Shown piece by piece: positions 53,616 to 61,605 of a stretch of DNA of 64,000 bases; the first letter of the stretch is position 1, and each line of letters starts with the position of its first letter. Origin of the DNA: an uncultured Streptomyces sp. (GTDB taxonomy: Bacteria; Actinomycetota; Actinomycetes; Streptomycetales; Streptomycetaceae); assembly GCF_947488945.1 (NCBI RefSeq), contig NZ_CANLBS010000002.1, forward strand, positions 248,001 through 312,000. The letters are read 5' to 3'. A model generated the notes under the pieces. The model was given only the letters and a program-made list of their open reading frames with translations. It did no database searches and was not told where the DNA came from. A program made the position numbers and the translations under genes.

Positions 53616-54527
53616 CTAGACCTCCAGGAGTTGGACCACATCGCCCAGGTGGCGGCGGACGACGGGGATGTACGCGGGGTCCTTGGCCGGGTCGTTGATC
53701 CAGCGGATGGCCTGTTCCATGAACCACTCCACGGCCCACATGCGGTGCCAGCCCAAGGACCATGCCTCGGCGGTCAGGCCGCCCCGGGCGGCGAGAGCGT
53801 CCTCGTGGCCGCCTGCGGTGACGTACTGCTCCAGGAACACCCGCATGCGGAAAGGGCTCGGTACGTCGATGGTGCCGTGGTAAGAGGCGAGGTCGATCAG
53901 GCCGGGCCCGGTGAAGGCGCGGGCGAAGTCGAGGAGGTGCCAGCCGTGTTCTCCGATGTGGACGCTCGTGGGGTGGAACTCCGAGTGGACCCATCCGAAC
54001 GGGTCGAGCGTCGCCCCCTGCGCACGAGCCTCGGCCGCCGCGGAGATCTTCCCCAGCGCGGCCTCGATGTCGTCGCAGTCCGTCCACCGGTCGGCTTTCC
54101 GTAGCCGCTGGAGGTGATCGAGGGCTCGGTCGGGCAGGGCTGCGAGGCCCGCTCCGTCGAGGATGGGCAGACCGTCCGCCGGGCGGGCGGCGTGGAGCAT
54201 GACGGCTGCAGCGACCCCGTCGAGGTCGTCCGCGTTCCGTACGGGAGTGCCGAGGTCGTCCATGAGCAGCCCGAGCCACTTGTCCTGCGTGGCAGTGGCG
54301 TGGAGGGCGGGGACCGGGAGGCCGCGCTGGTATGCCGCCCGCAGGGCCTGGGCCTCGCGGTCGAAGGGCTCCTTGGCGTACTTGAAAACGGCTGTGGTGC
54401 CGTCGGGGAAGGCGACGCGTTCGACGCCGGACATGCCCCAGACGCGAATCTCGGCACGTTCGGGGAGGGGCTTGCCGACGAGGTTGCACAGGTCGTCCAG
54501 CAGGGCGGTGGGCAGGCTCTGGTCCAT
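53616..54527 (-). CDS. Phosphotransferase-like (APH-fold) protein with altered Brenner motif (island gene)
   Basis: About 303 residues from ATG 54527 (MDQSLPTALLDD); an in-frame GTG at 54566 is an alternative. It has a kinase-like N-lobe (TTAVFKYAKEPFDREAQALRAAY, Lys at about 48) and a C-lobe with WVHSEFHPTSVHIGEHGWHLLDFARAFTGPGL. In aminoglycoside phosphotransferases this site reads HGDxHxxN; here the Asp is Glu and the Asn is Ser, while the metal Asp (LLDF) is kept. It may be an unusual active subfamily or have lost transfer activity. Confidence 0.75.
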   Translation of the reverse strand: MDQSLPTALLDDLCNLVGKPLPERAEIRVWGMSGVERVAFPDGTTAVFKYAKEPFDREAQALRAAYQRGLPVPALHATATQDKWLGLLMDDLGTPVRNADDLDGVAAAVMLHAARPADGLPILDGAGLAALPDRALDHLQRLRKADRWTDCDDIEAALGKISAAAEARAQGATLDPFGWVHSEFHPTSVHIGEHGWHLLDFARAFTGPGLIDLASYHGTIDVPSPFRMRVFLEQYVTAGGHEDALAARGGLTAEAWSLGWHRMWAVEWFMEQAIRWINDPAKDPAYIPVVRRHLGDVVQLLEV

Positions 54528-54605
54528 GAGGGTCTCCAGGGAGCTGTTGGGCTCCGGGGCGGGCACGCGCGTGCTGGCCCGCCCCGGAGCCGTACTGGGG
54601 CGGGG

Positions 54606-55355
54606 TTACTCGGCTGCGGTCACGCGGCGGGCGTAGATCTGCTCGATCCAACCCGCCTTGAACTCGGCCAAATCGTCACGGAAGTTGGCCATCGAGGCAC
54701 CGTAGGGCGCGACGACGCCGCCGGACTGGTCCGGCACGGACTGGCAGCCGTGCACCAGTCGGCCGCCGAGCGCGGCGTGGGCCTTGATGGACTCGATCCG
54801 GCGGTGCTCGTTGAACCAGCCGCCGTGGTAGACCTCGTCCAGCATTCCGCCCGTCTCGTCGTCCGGGTCGAAGACGACGGAGGTGGCGGCGGGGAAGAAC
54901 CAGCACGGGCCGACGTTGGAGATGCGCCCGTCCAGTTCGACCTTGTTGAGCGCCATGAGCGTGGCGGCCTCGCGCAGCATGCGCAGGTGGTCGGTGGTGA
55001 TCTGCGGGAGGCCGAGGCCGGCCAGGTGCTCCTCGCGGAAGAGGTACGCGTACACCCCGTACGCCGTCGTCAGCACACGGGCGGCGTCGGAGGTGGATTC
55101 GCTGTGCTGCTTGATGAAGTCGAGCGCGAGCTGCTCGACCGCGCTCTCGGTCGTCTCGTCCACGTTCAGGAGCTGCGCCTTCACCAGCTCCCAGTCGGCG
55201 ACGAGCCAGGTGTTGGACTCGAAGCGGAAGAAGTAGTCGGCCGGGTCGATGGTGATGCGTCGGCCGTCGACCTGGATGCCGGGCAGGCGGTTCCAGCGCG
55301 GGTCGAAGGCGTCGGGCAGCTCGACCGTGATGGCCGTGGTGTCGATGGTGGTCAC
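54606..55355 (-). CDS. Unknown protein, first gene of the island operon
   Basis: A 249-residue soluble protein, not recognised. Features: an N-terminal beta-like region with ITIDPADYFFRFESNTWLVADWELVKAQLL, a helical middle (VEQLALDFIKQHSESTSDAARVLTTAYGVYAYLF), the segment GPCWFFPAATSVVFDPDDETGG and a C-terminal VHGCQSVPDQSGGVVAPYGASMANFRDDLAEFK. It has a single Cys pair (PCW, HGCQ). GTG 55355 has GGAG upstream. It lies 78 bp before the phosphotransferase and divergent from the regulator. Confidence 0.7.
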   Translation of the reverse strand: MTTIDTTAITVELPDAFDPRWNRLPGIQVDGRRITIDPADYFFRFESNTWLVADWELVKAQLLNVDETTESAVEQLALDFIKQHSESTSDAARVLTTAYGVYAYLFREEHLAGLGLPQITTDHLRMLREAATLMALNKVELDGRISNVGPCWFFPAATSVVFDPDDETGGMLDEVYHGGWFNEHRRIESIKAHAALGGRLVHGCQSVPDQSGGVVAPYGASMANFRDDLAEFKAGWIEQIYARRVTAAE

Positions 55356-55555
55356 CGTGTCTCCGTCTCTGATCGTCCGGACCGGGGCACAGGAGTGCCC
55401 GAGCCCGTTGGGGCGTACGGAACTTGGGGGCCGCCCGCCCGTGATTCCGTGAGTGGGCGGCTGTCGATAAGTGAACCGCCCGCTACGCAGAGTGGGTACG
55501 GTGTGACCGAGGCCAAGCGGTATACGCGGTTTACGGAATCGGAGTGGAGGCGATC

Positions 55556-56911
55556 GTGCCGGCACCGACCAGCGCCAACTCTCGCCTGCGCGAGACGATC
55601 AGCGCCGCCGGGTGCACGTACGACGCGCTCGCCAAGGACGTACGCCGTATCGCGGCCGAGAACGGCGAACTGCTCCAGACCAACAAGTCGGCCATCTCCC
55701 ACTGGGTGGGCGGTGCCCGCACGCCGTCCGGCAGGGCTGGCCAGTACCTCGCCGAAGCTCTCTCCCGGCGGCTTGGCCGCGTCGTCACCCGAACCGAGCT
55801 CGGTCTTCACTCGCCCGACGCTGAGCCGCCACCGGACACCGACCCCGTCACCGCGGTCACCGATCTCGGCCGCGCGGATGTCGAACGCCGCAACTTCCTC
55901 GCCATCGCCGCCTTCACCACGGCCGGCGTGGCCATGCCGCTCCAGCACGACCACGAGGCCACCTCGCGGATGCTCCGCGCCCGCACCGCCCGCTCCCTCG
56001 TCGGCAGCGACGACATCGACGTCGTACGGCAGATTACGGCGGCCTTCAGTGCCGCCGACGAACGGCTCGGCGGCGGGCACGGCCTGACCACGGTCACCGC
56101 GTACCTCGCTGACACGGCAGCCCCAATACTGCGCGGCCGCTTCCCCTCGGAACTCTTACGCCAGGCTGCCTTCGGCGCCGTCGCCGAACTCGCCTACCTC
56201 GCAGGGTGGAAGCACCACGACCTCGGACACGAAGGCGTCGCCCAGCGCTACTACCAGGTCGGCTACCAACTCGCCTGCGAAGCCGACCCCCACGGCCACG
56301 CCGCATGGATGATGCGCGCCCTCGCCCACCAGTCCCTCAGCCTCAAGCAACCCCACCACTGCGTGGACCTCATTGAAGGAGCCCTCGCCCGCGGCCTCGG
56401 CCACGTCGACGGACAGACGGAAGCACTCCTCCACATCACGCACGCCCGCGCCTACGCAGCCGTCGGCGAGAACCCACTGGCCGCCCGCGCTCTCCTCGCC
56501 GCCGAAGACGCACTCCTGCGCGAGGACGCTCCCCAGCCCAGCTTCTCCCACGTCAGCGGCCCGGCAGCCGGCACCGTGTCCAGCCACACCGCCCGTACGC
56601 TGACCGACCTCGCTGACCACATCGGTACGGAACAGCAACACCGTGACGCGCTCACCCGCTGGGACCCGGAGAAGTACAAGCGAGTCCACGCCCTCACCCA
56701 CGCCGACCTCGGCGACAGCCTCGCCGCCCAAGCCCGCGCCGACGAAGCGGTCGCCGCCTGGACCCAGGCCCTGCTCCTCATGGAGGGCATGACCTCCGAC
56801 CGCACCCGCAAGGCGATCACCTCGATCCGCTCCACGCTCGCGATCTACCAGCGTCGCCGCGTCCCTGGAGCCGCAGATCTCGCCCGCCGAGCCCGCGAGG
56901 CCCTCGCCTAA
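55556..56911 (+). CDS. HTH/TPR regulator of the island
   Basis: A 451-residue protein: an N-terminal XRE-like helix-turn-helix (about 8-75: TYDALAKDVRRIAAENGELLQTNKSAISHWVGGARTPS), a linker with the hydrophobic stretch NFLAIAAFTTAGVAMPL (about 115), and a C-terminal TPR-like array (about 160-440). Streptomyces has many such regulators beside phosphotransferase or Nudix genes. GTG 55556 is preferred because GGAGG lies five bases upstream; GTG 55544 is an alternative. It is divergent from the four-gene operon (200 bp) and probably controls it. Confidence 0.82.
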   Translation: MPAPTSANSRLRETISAAGCTYDALAKDVRRIAAENGELLQTNKSAISHWVGGARTPSGRAGQYLAEALSRRLGRVVTRTELGLHSPDAEPPPDTDPVTAVTDLGRADVERRNFLAIAAFTTAGVAMPLQHDHEATSRMLRARTARSLVGSDDIDVVRQITAAFSAADERLGGGHGLTTVTAYLADTAAPILRGRFPSELLRQAAFGAVAELAYLAGWKHHDLGHEGVAQRYYQVGYQLACEADPHGHAAWMMRALAHQSLSLKQPHHCVDLIEGALARGLGHVDGQTEALLHITHARAYAAVGENPLAARALLAAEDALLREDAPQPSFSHVSGPAAGTVSSHTARTLTDLADHIGTEQQHRDALTRWDPEKYKRVHALTHADLGDSLAAQARADEAVAAWTQALLLMEGMTSDRTRKAITSIRSTLAIYQRRRVPGAADLARRAREALA

Positions 56912-56912
56912 C

Positions 56913-57443
56913 ATGCCCAACAACCCGCCCGACGAAGGGAACCCCGTGGCCCAGCAGACCGACAACCGCACCCCAGCCTTCAAGCCGGCGCTCGACTCGA
57001 TGACGCTGCTGGTCGCGGCCGTCATCGTCCACGACAAGGCGACCAACCGCGTCGTGCTCCTCCAGCGCAGCGAGAACGCCAAGTTCGCCCAGGGCCAGTG
57101 GGACCTCCCCGTCGGCAAGAGCGAACCGGGCGAGCCCATCACCGAAACCGCGGTCCGCGAGCTTTACGAGGAGACCGGCCTCACCGTGAAGCCCGAGTCC
57201 CTCAAGGTCGCCCACATCATCCACGGCGCCTGGGGCGTTGAGTCCCCCAATGGCTTCCTCACGGTCGTCTTCGCCGCTGAGGAATGGACCGGCGAACCCG
57301 AGAACCGCGAACCGCGCAAGCACTCCCAGGTCCGCTGGGTCGACGCCGAGGCCATCCCCGAGAACTTTGTGGACACGACTTCGAGCGCTCTCCTGCGGTA
57401 TCTCGGTGGCGGGCCAGAGGTCTCACTTGATGGCTGGGGATAG
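56913..57443 (+). CDS. Nudix hydrolase (island gene)
   Basis: A 176-residue Nudix protein. The box GKSEPGEPITETAVRELYEETGL fits G-x5-E-x7-R-E-U-x-E-E-x-G-U exactly (about residues 69-91). It would hydrolyse a nucleoside diphosphate linked to another group. ATG 56913 starts 1 bp after the regulator stop; GTG 56946 with AAGGGA upstream is a good alternative. The first 30 residues are probably disordered. Confidence 0.88.
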   Translation: MPNNPPDEGNPVAQQTDNRTPAFKPALDSMTLLVAAVIVHDKATNRVVLLQRSENAKFAQGQWDLPVGKSEPGEPITETAVRELYEETGLTVKPESLKVAHIIHGAWGVESPNGFLTVVFAAEEWTGEPENREPRKHSQVRWVDAEAIPENFVDTTSSALLRYLGGGPEVSLDGWG

Positions 57444-57553
57444 GAGCGCGCGCCACCTCTGCCAGGTATCGAGCGCCTACAAGCACGGCCCAACTTCCCT
57501 GCTGAACAATGAGATCCGGCACGGATGTCAGTGCACTGCGTCAGTATGTCCCC

Positions 57554-58576
57554 ATGAGCATTGACTGGGAGCGCGCAGCCGAGATTCAGCGGCTGGTGGT
57601 TGGCGGTGCACTCCTGGCCGCGATCGTGGTGTCGATCTACCGCGCCCTCGCGTGGGTCGCCCGCCGAATCCAGCCGCTGCAGGTGCGCTGGGCGGCCTGG
57701 AACGCCAGAGTTGCGGAAAGGGACCTGGCGCCAACAGTTGAGGCCCTCCAGCATCTTGGCCTCGCGGACCTGCCAATTCAATCGTTCCGGGAGGCAGGTC
57801 AGAAGATAGCCGGAAGCGTCAAGCTGCGCTACTGGCTGCTGACCTTCTCGATTGGTCTCGGTGCAGGGGACCTCCTGATGGCAGTGATCAAAACGATCGA
57901 GACACGGCAGGTTCAGCCGAGCCTTCAACCATCCGCGCTTGTTCTCGCTGCTGTCACCCTGCCTCTTCTGATGTGGGCAGCTCGGCGCAACAAAGCCATA
58001 GCGGGCTACAGATTGATGCTCTCGATCATGGCTGCCATCGAGGCTTGTGATGCCGTGGCACGCTCAGAAACGGGCGACAGGCCCCAGGCGCTCCGGCATC
58101 TTGACGACACGTGCTCCACAGTTCGGCGTTCACTTCTGCGTGTACACCGGATCACGAACAGCGTCGGCCGCGGGTCTCCAAGGCAGCGGAACGCAAAGAA
58201 CCACGCCACGCTCGTTGTGGCCAAGCTTCAGCTGGCCGAGGCGCAGGTCGACGCCAAGGGCGATGGAGCGCTCCGCACCCTGGCCGCACTTCTGGCGAAG
58301 ATCGGGAGCACCTTCGCTGCAGGAAGGGTCACCACGCTCCTTCCCGAGCAGAGCCTGCGCGGCACCACCCCAGTGACCAATCGGGAGGGGCTTCGGCTGG
58401 TGGCTGTAGTCGTCACCGCCGCCGGCGCACTGTGTCTTGGGGTGCTGTTGGGGCTTCCAGCGGGTGTCGATGTCGTGCTGGCTGGTACTGCTGCCGTGCT
58501 GGCCTCAGTGGTGGCGTACGGGCCCCGGGCTGCAGTCGCCAAGACAAGCGAAATCATGAGCATCCTGCGGCAGTAG
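57554..58576 (+). CDS. Membrane protein of unknown function (island gene)
   Basis: About 340 residues, not recognised. Hydrophobic segments at about 10-30, 94-114, 126-142, 287-307 and 310-328 suggest four or five membrane helices with a long soluble loop (about 150-285) rich in basic residues. Base composition and codon use are clearly less GC-biased than neighbours, pointing to recent transfer from a different source. The start is uncertain: ATG 57554 has no ribosome site, and the frame is open from 57509. Confidence 0.65.
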   Translation: MSIDWERAAEIQRLVVGGALLAAIVVSIYRALAWVARRIQPLQVRWAAWNARVAERDLAPTVEALQHLGLADLPIQSFREAGQKIAGSVKLRYWLLTFSIGLGAGDLLMAVIKTIETRQVQPSLQPSALVLAAVTLPLLMWAARRNKAIAGYRLMLSIMAAIEACDAVARSETGDRPQALRHLDDTCSTVRRSLLRVHRITNSVGRGSPRQRNAKNHATLVVAKLQLAEAQVDAKGDGALRTLAALLAKIGSTFAAGRVTTLLPEQSLRGTTPVTNREGLRLVAVVVTAAGALCLGVLLGLPAGVDVVLAGTAAVLASVVAYGPRAAVAKTSEIMSILRQ

Positions 58577-58771
58577 TGACCTCGCCCCAGTCCTGGGCAT
58601 CCGCCCCACCAGAGCCGGCTTGCCCCACCCTGCTTACAACCGGGCAGTCCGCACACAGTCCGCAGGACACCCGATCAGGACCGTCGCGCCCCAACGCCAG
58701 CCATCACCAAAAGGCCAGGTCAGCGCCCCACAGGGAAGATCCCCGCAGGTCACCGATCCGGCCCGTTACTA
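58577..58771. other. Non-coding right end of the island
   Basis: About 195 bp with lower GC than the chromosome and no open frame with support. Nothing recognisable is seen before the right repeat. Confidence 0.5.
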
Positions 58772-58792
58772 GGAGACCAAGAAGGCTTGATC
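58772..58792 (+). repeat. Right attachment site (attR), sodN 3' remnant
   Basis: Exact copy of the 21-bp sodN tail at 51882-51902, including the codons ETKKA and TGA. The base before it differs (A instead of G), so identity stops sharply, as at a site-specific crossover. Confidence 0.88.
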
Positions 58793-58841
58793 CGGGCCAG
58801 GGCCGCTCGAACCCGCACACGCGTGCCCCGGCGCCCACCCG

Positions 58842-58881
58842 ACCGCACCCGCCTCCCGATCCGTCGGGGGGCGGGTGCGGT
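58842..58881 (+). terminator. sodN-type terminator, right copy
   Basis: Arms 58842-58859 (ACCGCACCCGCCTCCCGA) and 58864-58881 with one G-T wobble, 49 bp after the attR repeat. This may be the original chromosomal sodN terminator, displaced by the insertion. Confidence 0.85.
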
Positions 58882-58931
58882 GTTTCGGCGGTCCGGCGGT
58901 CCGGCGTTCTGGCGGGCTGGGGGCTCTCGCG

Positions 58932-59831
58932 TCACGGCAGCAGGTGGCGGTAGCTCTCCGGGTGGGTGTCCAGGTAGGCGGCGAGGCTCATGGCGGGGTG
59001 GCCGGTGAGGGTGGGGACGGCGTCGGAGACGGGGGACAGGGCGCCCGCGGCGATCGCCTCGTACGAGGTGACCCAGCCGGCCACCTCCCAGTCCTCGGCC
59101 CCGAAGTCGGCGCGGGAGACGTACGCCTCCTCGCGGGTCTCGGGGTGGTAGCGGACCGGGCGGCCGGTGCGTCGGGTCAGTTCCTCGGCGGCCTCGGCGA
59201 GGGTGAACGCCTCCGGGCCGGTGAGGTCGTACGTGGCGTCGTCGTGGGCGGTGGTCGCGTCGAGCAGGACCGCGGCGGCGGCGTCGGCGATGTCCTCGTG
59301 GGCGACGGCCGAGACCCGGCCGTCGCCGGCCGGTCCGCGCAGCACCCCGTCCGTCCCGGTCATCGCGGGGATACCGCCGAGGTACCAGCCGTCGCGCAGG
59401 AAGGTGTGCCGTACGTCGGCCGTGCGCAGGTGCGCCTCGGTGTGCCAGTGGTCGCGGGCGAAGGTGAAGACGGCGTCCGGGGCCGCGCCGAGGAACGACA
59501 CGTAGACGACGCGCTCCACCCCGGCGGCCACCGCCGCGTCCACGGCGGTGGTGTGCTCGCGTACCCGGTCGGGGCTCTCGTGGGCGGAGACCAGGAAAAG
59601 GGTGTGGGCACCGTCCAGGGCGCGGCGCATCGCCTCGCCGTCGCCGTAGGGGGCGGCCGGTGCGTGGGTGGCGCCCGGCAGGTCGGGCAGCCGCGACGGG
59701 TCGCGGCCGAGCAGCCGTACCGGGGCGCCCGCGGCGGTGAGCCGGCGGGCGACCCGGCCGCCGACGGCCCCGGACGCACCGGTGACGGCGATCAGCGGGC
59801 CGTCCGCCGGCACCCCGCGCGAGGCGCTCAC
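58932..59831 (-). CDS. NmrA-like NAD(P)-binding reductase
   Basis: A 299-residue Rossmann-fold protein: IAVTGASGAVGGRVARRL (about 14-31, G-x-x-G-x-x-G), then VRLLGRDPSRL, FLVSAHESPDRVREHTTAVDAAVAAGVERVVYVSFLG and a C-terminal domain without the SDR YxxxK pair. This fits the atypical SDR/NmrA group such as quinone oxidoreductase-like proteins. GTG 59831 overlaps the DUF952 stop (GTGA), so the two are coupled. Substrate unknown. Confidence 0.85.
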   Translation of the reverse strand: MSASRGVPADGPLIAVTGASGAVGGRVARRLTAAGAPVRLLGRDPSRLPDLPGATHAPAAPYGDGEAMRRALDGAHTLFLVSAHESPDRVREHTTAVDAAVAAGVERVVYVSFLGAAPDAVFTFARDHWHTEAHLRTADVRHTFLRDGWYLGGIPAMTGTDGVLRGPAGDGRVSAVAHEDIADAAAAVLLDATTAHDDATYDLTGPEAFTLAEAAEELTRRTGRPVRYHPETREEAYVSRADFGAEDWEVAGWVTSYEAIAAGALSPVSDAVPTLTGHPAMSLAAYLDTHPESYRHLLP

Positions 59832-60166
59832 CGGTTCACCCCGTCCGCCGGGCGCCACGGCCGCACCTCCACGACCGCGTCCACCGGCAACGGCCCGTAC
59901 ACGTGCGGGAACTCCTCCCCGCCGGGCGCCATCGCCTCGTAGCGGACCGGTACGTCCAGCCGGTCGGGGTCCACCACCAGCACGACGAGGTCCGCGTCCT
60001 CGGTGCCGTACAGCATCCGGGCCACGCCGGGCAGTTGGTGCGGCAGCGAGCAGTGGATGAAGCCCTCCTCCTGGAGGGTGCGGCCCCGGGTGGAACCCTC
60101 GTACGCGCCCGCGTCGCGGGCCGCCTCCCACCGGGCGGCCTCCGTGAGATGCAGCAGTTCGCTCAT
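59828..60166 (-). CDS. DUF952 family protein
   Basis: A 112-residue protein with the DUF952 signature: LLHLTEAARWEAARDAGAY, EEGFIHCSLPHQLPGVA (about 34-50) and FPHVYGPLPVDAVV (about 86-99). The fold resembles ADP-ribosyltransferase-like RNA 2'-phosphotransferases, but the function is unknown. ATG 60166 is the start; the downstream reductase gene overlaps by 4 bp. Confidence 0.88.
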   Translation of the reverse strand: MSELLHLTEAARWEAARDAGAYEGSTRGRTLQEEGFIHCSLPHQLPGVARMLYGTEDADLVVLVVDPDRLDVPVRYEAMAPGGEEFPHVYGPLPVDAVVEVRPWRPADGVNR

Positions 60167-60339
60167 CCGGCCACGCTAGCGGCCGGCCCCGCGTCCCGCC
60201 CGCCGCAGCCCTCCCTCCGGCCCCGCACCCCGCCCGCCTTCTCTCACCCGCTGCCCCAGCCGGCCCCGGGTCCCGCCCGCATGTGCCCGCATCGCCCCGC
60301 TGCCACCCCCCGCCCGTCGGCCCCCGCGCCCCGCCCGCT

Positions 60340-61335
60340 TCAGCCGGCCAGCAGCCTTGCCTCCACCGCCGGGTCCAGGCCGACGCCCGGCCGGTCCGGC
60401 CGGTGCGGGGCCGCGCCGCCGAGAGTGCGCAGCCACGCCCAGGTGTCCTCCACCGTCTCGGCCGCCGGGCGGCACCGCAGCCCCGCCGCGTGCGCTTTGG
60501 AGGTGTCGCCCCGGTGCAGGGTGTCGTGCGTCTGGCTGCCGACCGGCAGCCAGACCGGCAGGTCGGTCCACGGCTCGACCCCGGCCGCGAGGATCGTCTC
60601 CGGGTCCGTCCAGCGCAGCTCGGCGTCCGACCCCGTGGCCCGCACGCAGGCGTCCAGCAGTTCCCCCATGGTGGTGTGTCCGGGGCGGCTGACGGTGTCG
60701 TACGGGCCGTGCAGCCCCGCCGCCCCGGCGTCCAGGACGAACGCGGCGAGGTCGCGGGCGTCCACGTACTGGAGCGGGTTGTCCCGCGGGCCCGGCGCGA
60801 GGACCGGACCGCCGCGCGCGATCCGGTTCAGCCACCAGGGCAGCCGGCCTATGTTCTCGTGCGGGCCGAGGATCAGCCCCGCCCGCGCCAGCAGCGCCCG
60901 GTCGCCGAACGCGTCCACCGCCGCCAGTTCGCCGCCGAGTTTCGCCTCCGCGTACGGCGCCTCGCCCGTGGCGTCCGGCGAGGCGCCTGCCACCACCGGC
61001 CCGTCCTCGGTCAGCCCGGCCGGCGCCGGATACGCGTACACCGAACGGCTGGAGACGTACGTGTAGTGGCCCGCGCGGCCGGTCAGCGCACGGGCGCCGT
61101 CGCGCACGGCGGCCGGGGCGCCGCTCCAGGTGTCCACCACGAGGTCCCACTCGCCGCCGGACAGTGCGCCGAGGCCGCCGGCGCCCGGGGTCCGGTCGCC
61201 CAGCAGCGCCTTCGCCCCCGGCGGCGGCGCGTGGTGGCCCCGGTGGAAGACCGTGACCTCCCACCCGCGCTCCAGCGCCTCGGCCGTCACGGCCCTGCCG
61301 ACGAACTCCGTACCGCCCAGCACCAAAAGCCTCAT
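60340..61335 (-). CDS. NAD-dependent epimerase/dehydratase family protein
   Basis: A 331-residue extended SDR. MRLLVLGGTEFVGRAVTAEAL gives the G-x-x-G-x-x-G NAD site at the N-terminus; the catalytic region shows YVSSRSVYAYP and PYAEAKLGGELA (Y-x-x-x-K, about 132-136). Sugar nucleotide or isoflavone-reductase-like activities are both possible. Stand-alone gene in a region without sugar-pathway partners. ATG 61335 is used. Confidence 0.85.
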   Translation of the reverse strand: MRLLVLGGTEFVGRAVTAEALERGWEVTVFHRGHHAPPPGAKALLGDRTPGAGGLGALSGGEWDLVVDTWSGAPAAVRDGARALTGRAGHYTYVSSRSVYAYPAPAGLTEDGPVVAGASPDATGEAPYAEAKLGGELAAVDAFGDRALLARAGLILGPHENIGRLPWWLNRIARGGPVLAPGPRDNPLQYVDARDLAAFVLDAGAAGLHGPYDTVSRPGHTTMGELLDACVRATGSDAELRWTDPETILAAGVEPWTDLPVWLPVGSQTHDTLHRGDTSKAHAAGLRCRPAAETVEDTWAWLRTLGGAAPHRPDRPGVGLDPAVEARLLAG

Positions 61336-61605
61336 GGGCCGAGGCTGCCCGGCCGGGTGCGGGAGGTGAACCCGGAATCGCTGTGGGCGTATCCGGAGGC
61401 GGTGGCTCCCGTCGCCGTTCGCGGTGGACGGTGTGCGGGTGAGTGGGGCGGCCCGCCGGAAGGGCAGTCGCGCGGGCGGACGCATGGCACGGACCTGGGA
61501 CGCAAGGCGCTTCAAGGTTTCTTCAAGCTCTGGCCAAGGCTTCTCGTCCACTCGGCGGGCATCCCTCAGCCGAACGGGAAACGCCCATTCGACGACGGGG
61601 GAACC

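Larger units (their letters stand above)
51882..58792. mobile_element. 6.9-kb genomic island integrated at sodN
   Basis: Bounded by 21-bp direct repeats made of the sodN 3' end, with a decayed tyrosine recombinase beside the left repeat. It carries seven intact genes unrelated to the flanking stress and metabolic genes: a minus-strand operon of four and a plus-strand group of three. The right third (57440-58770) has visibly lower GC and looser codon use than the chromosome. It has no replication, transfer or intact integrase gene, so it appears fixed, or mobile only with help. Both sides carry a sodN-type terminator. Confidence 0.85.
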
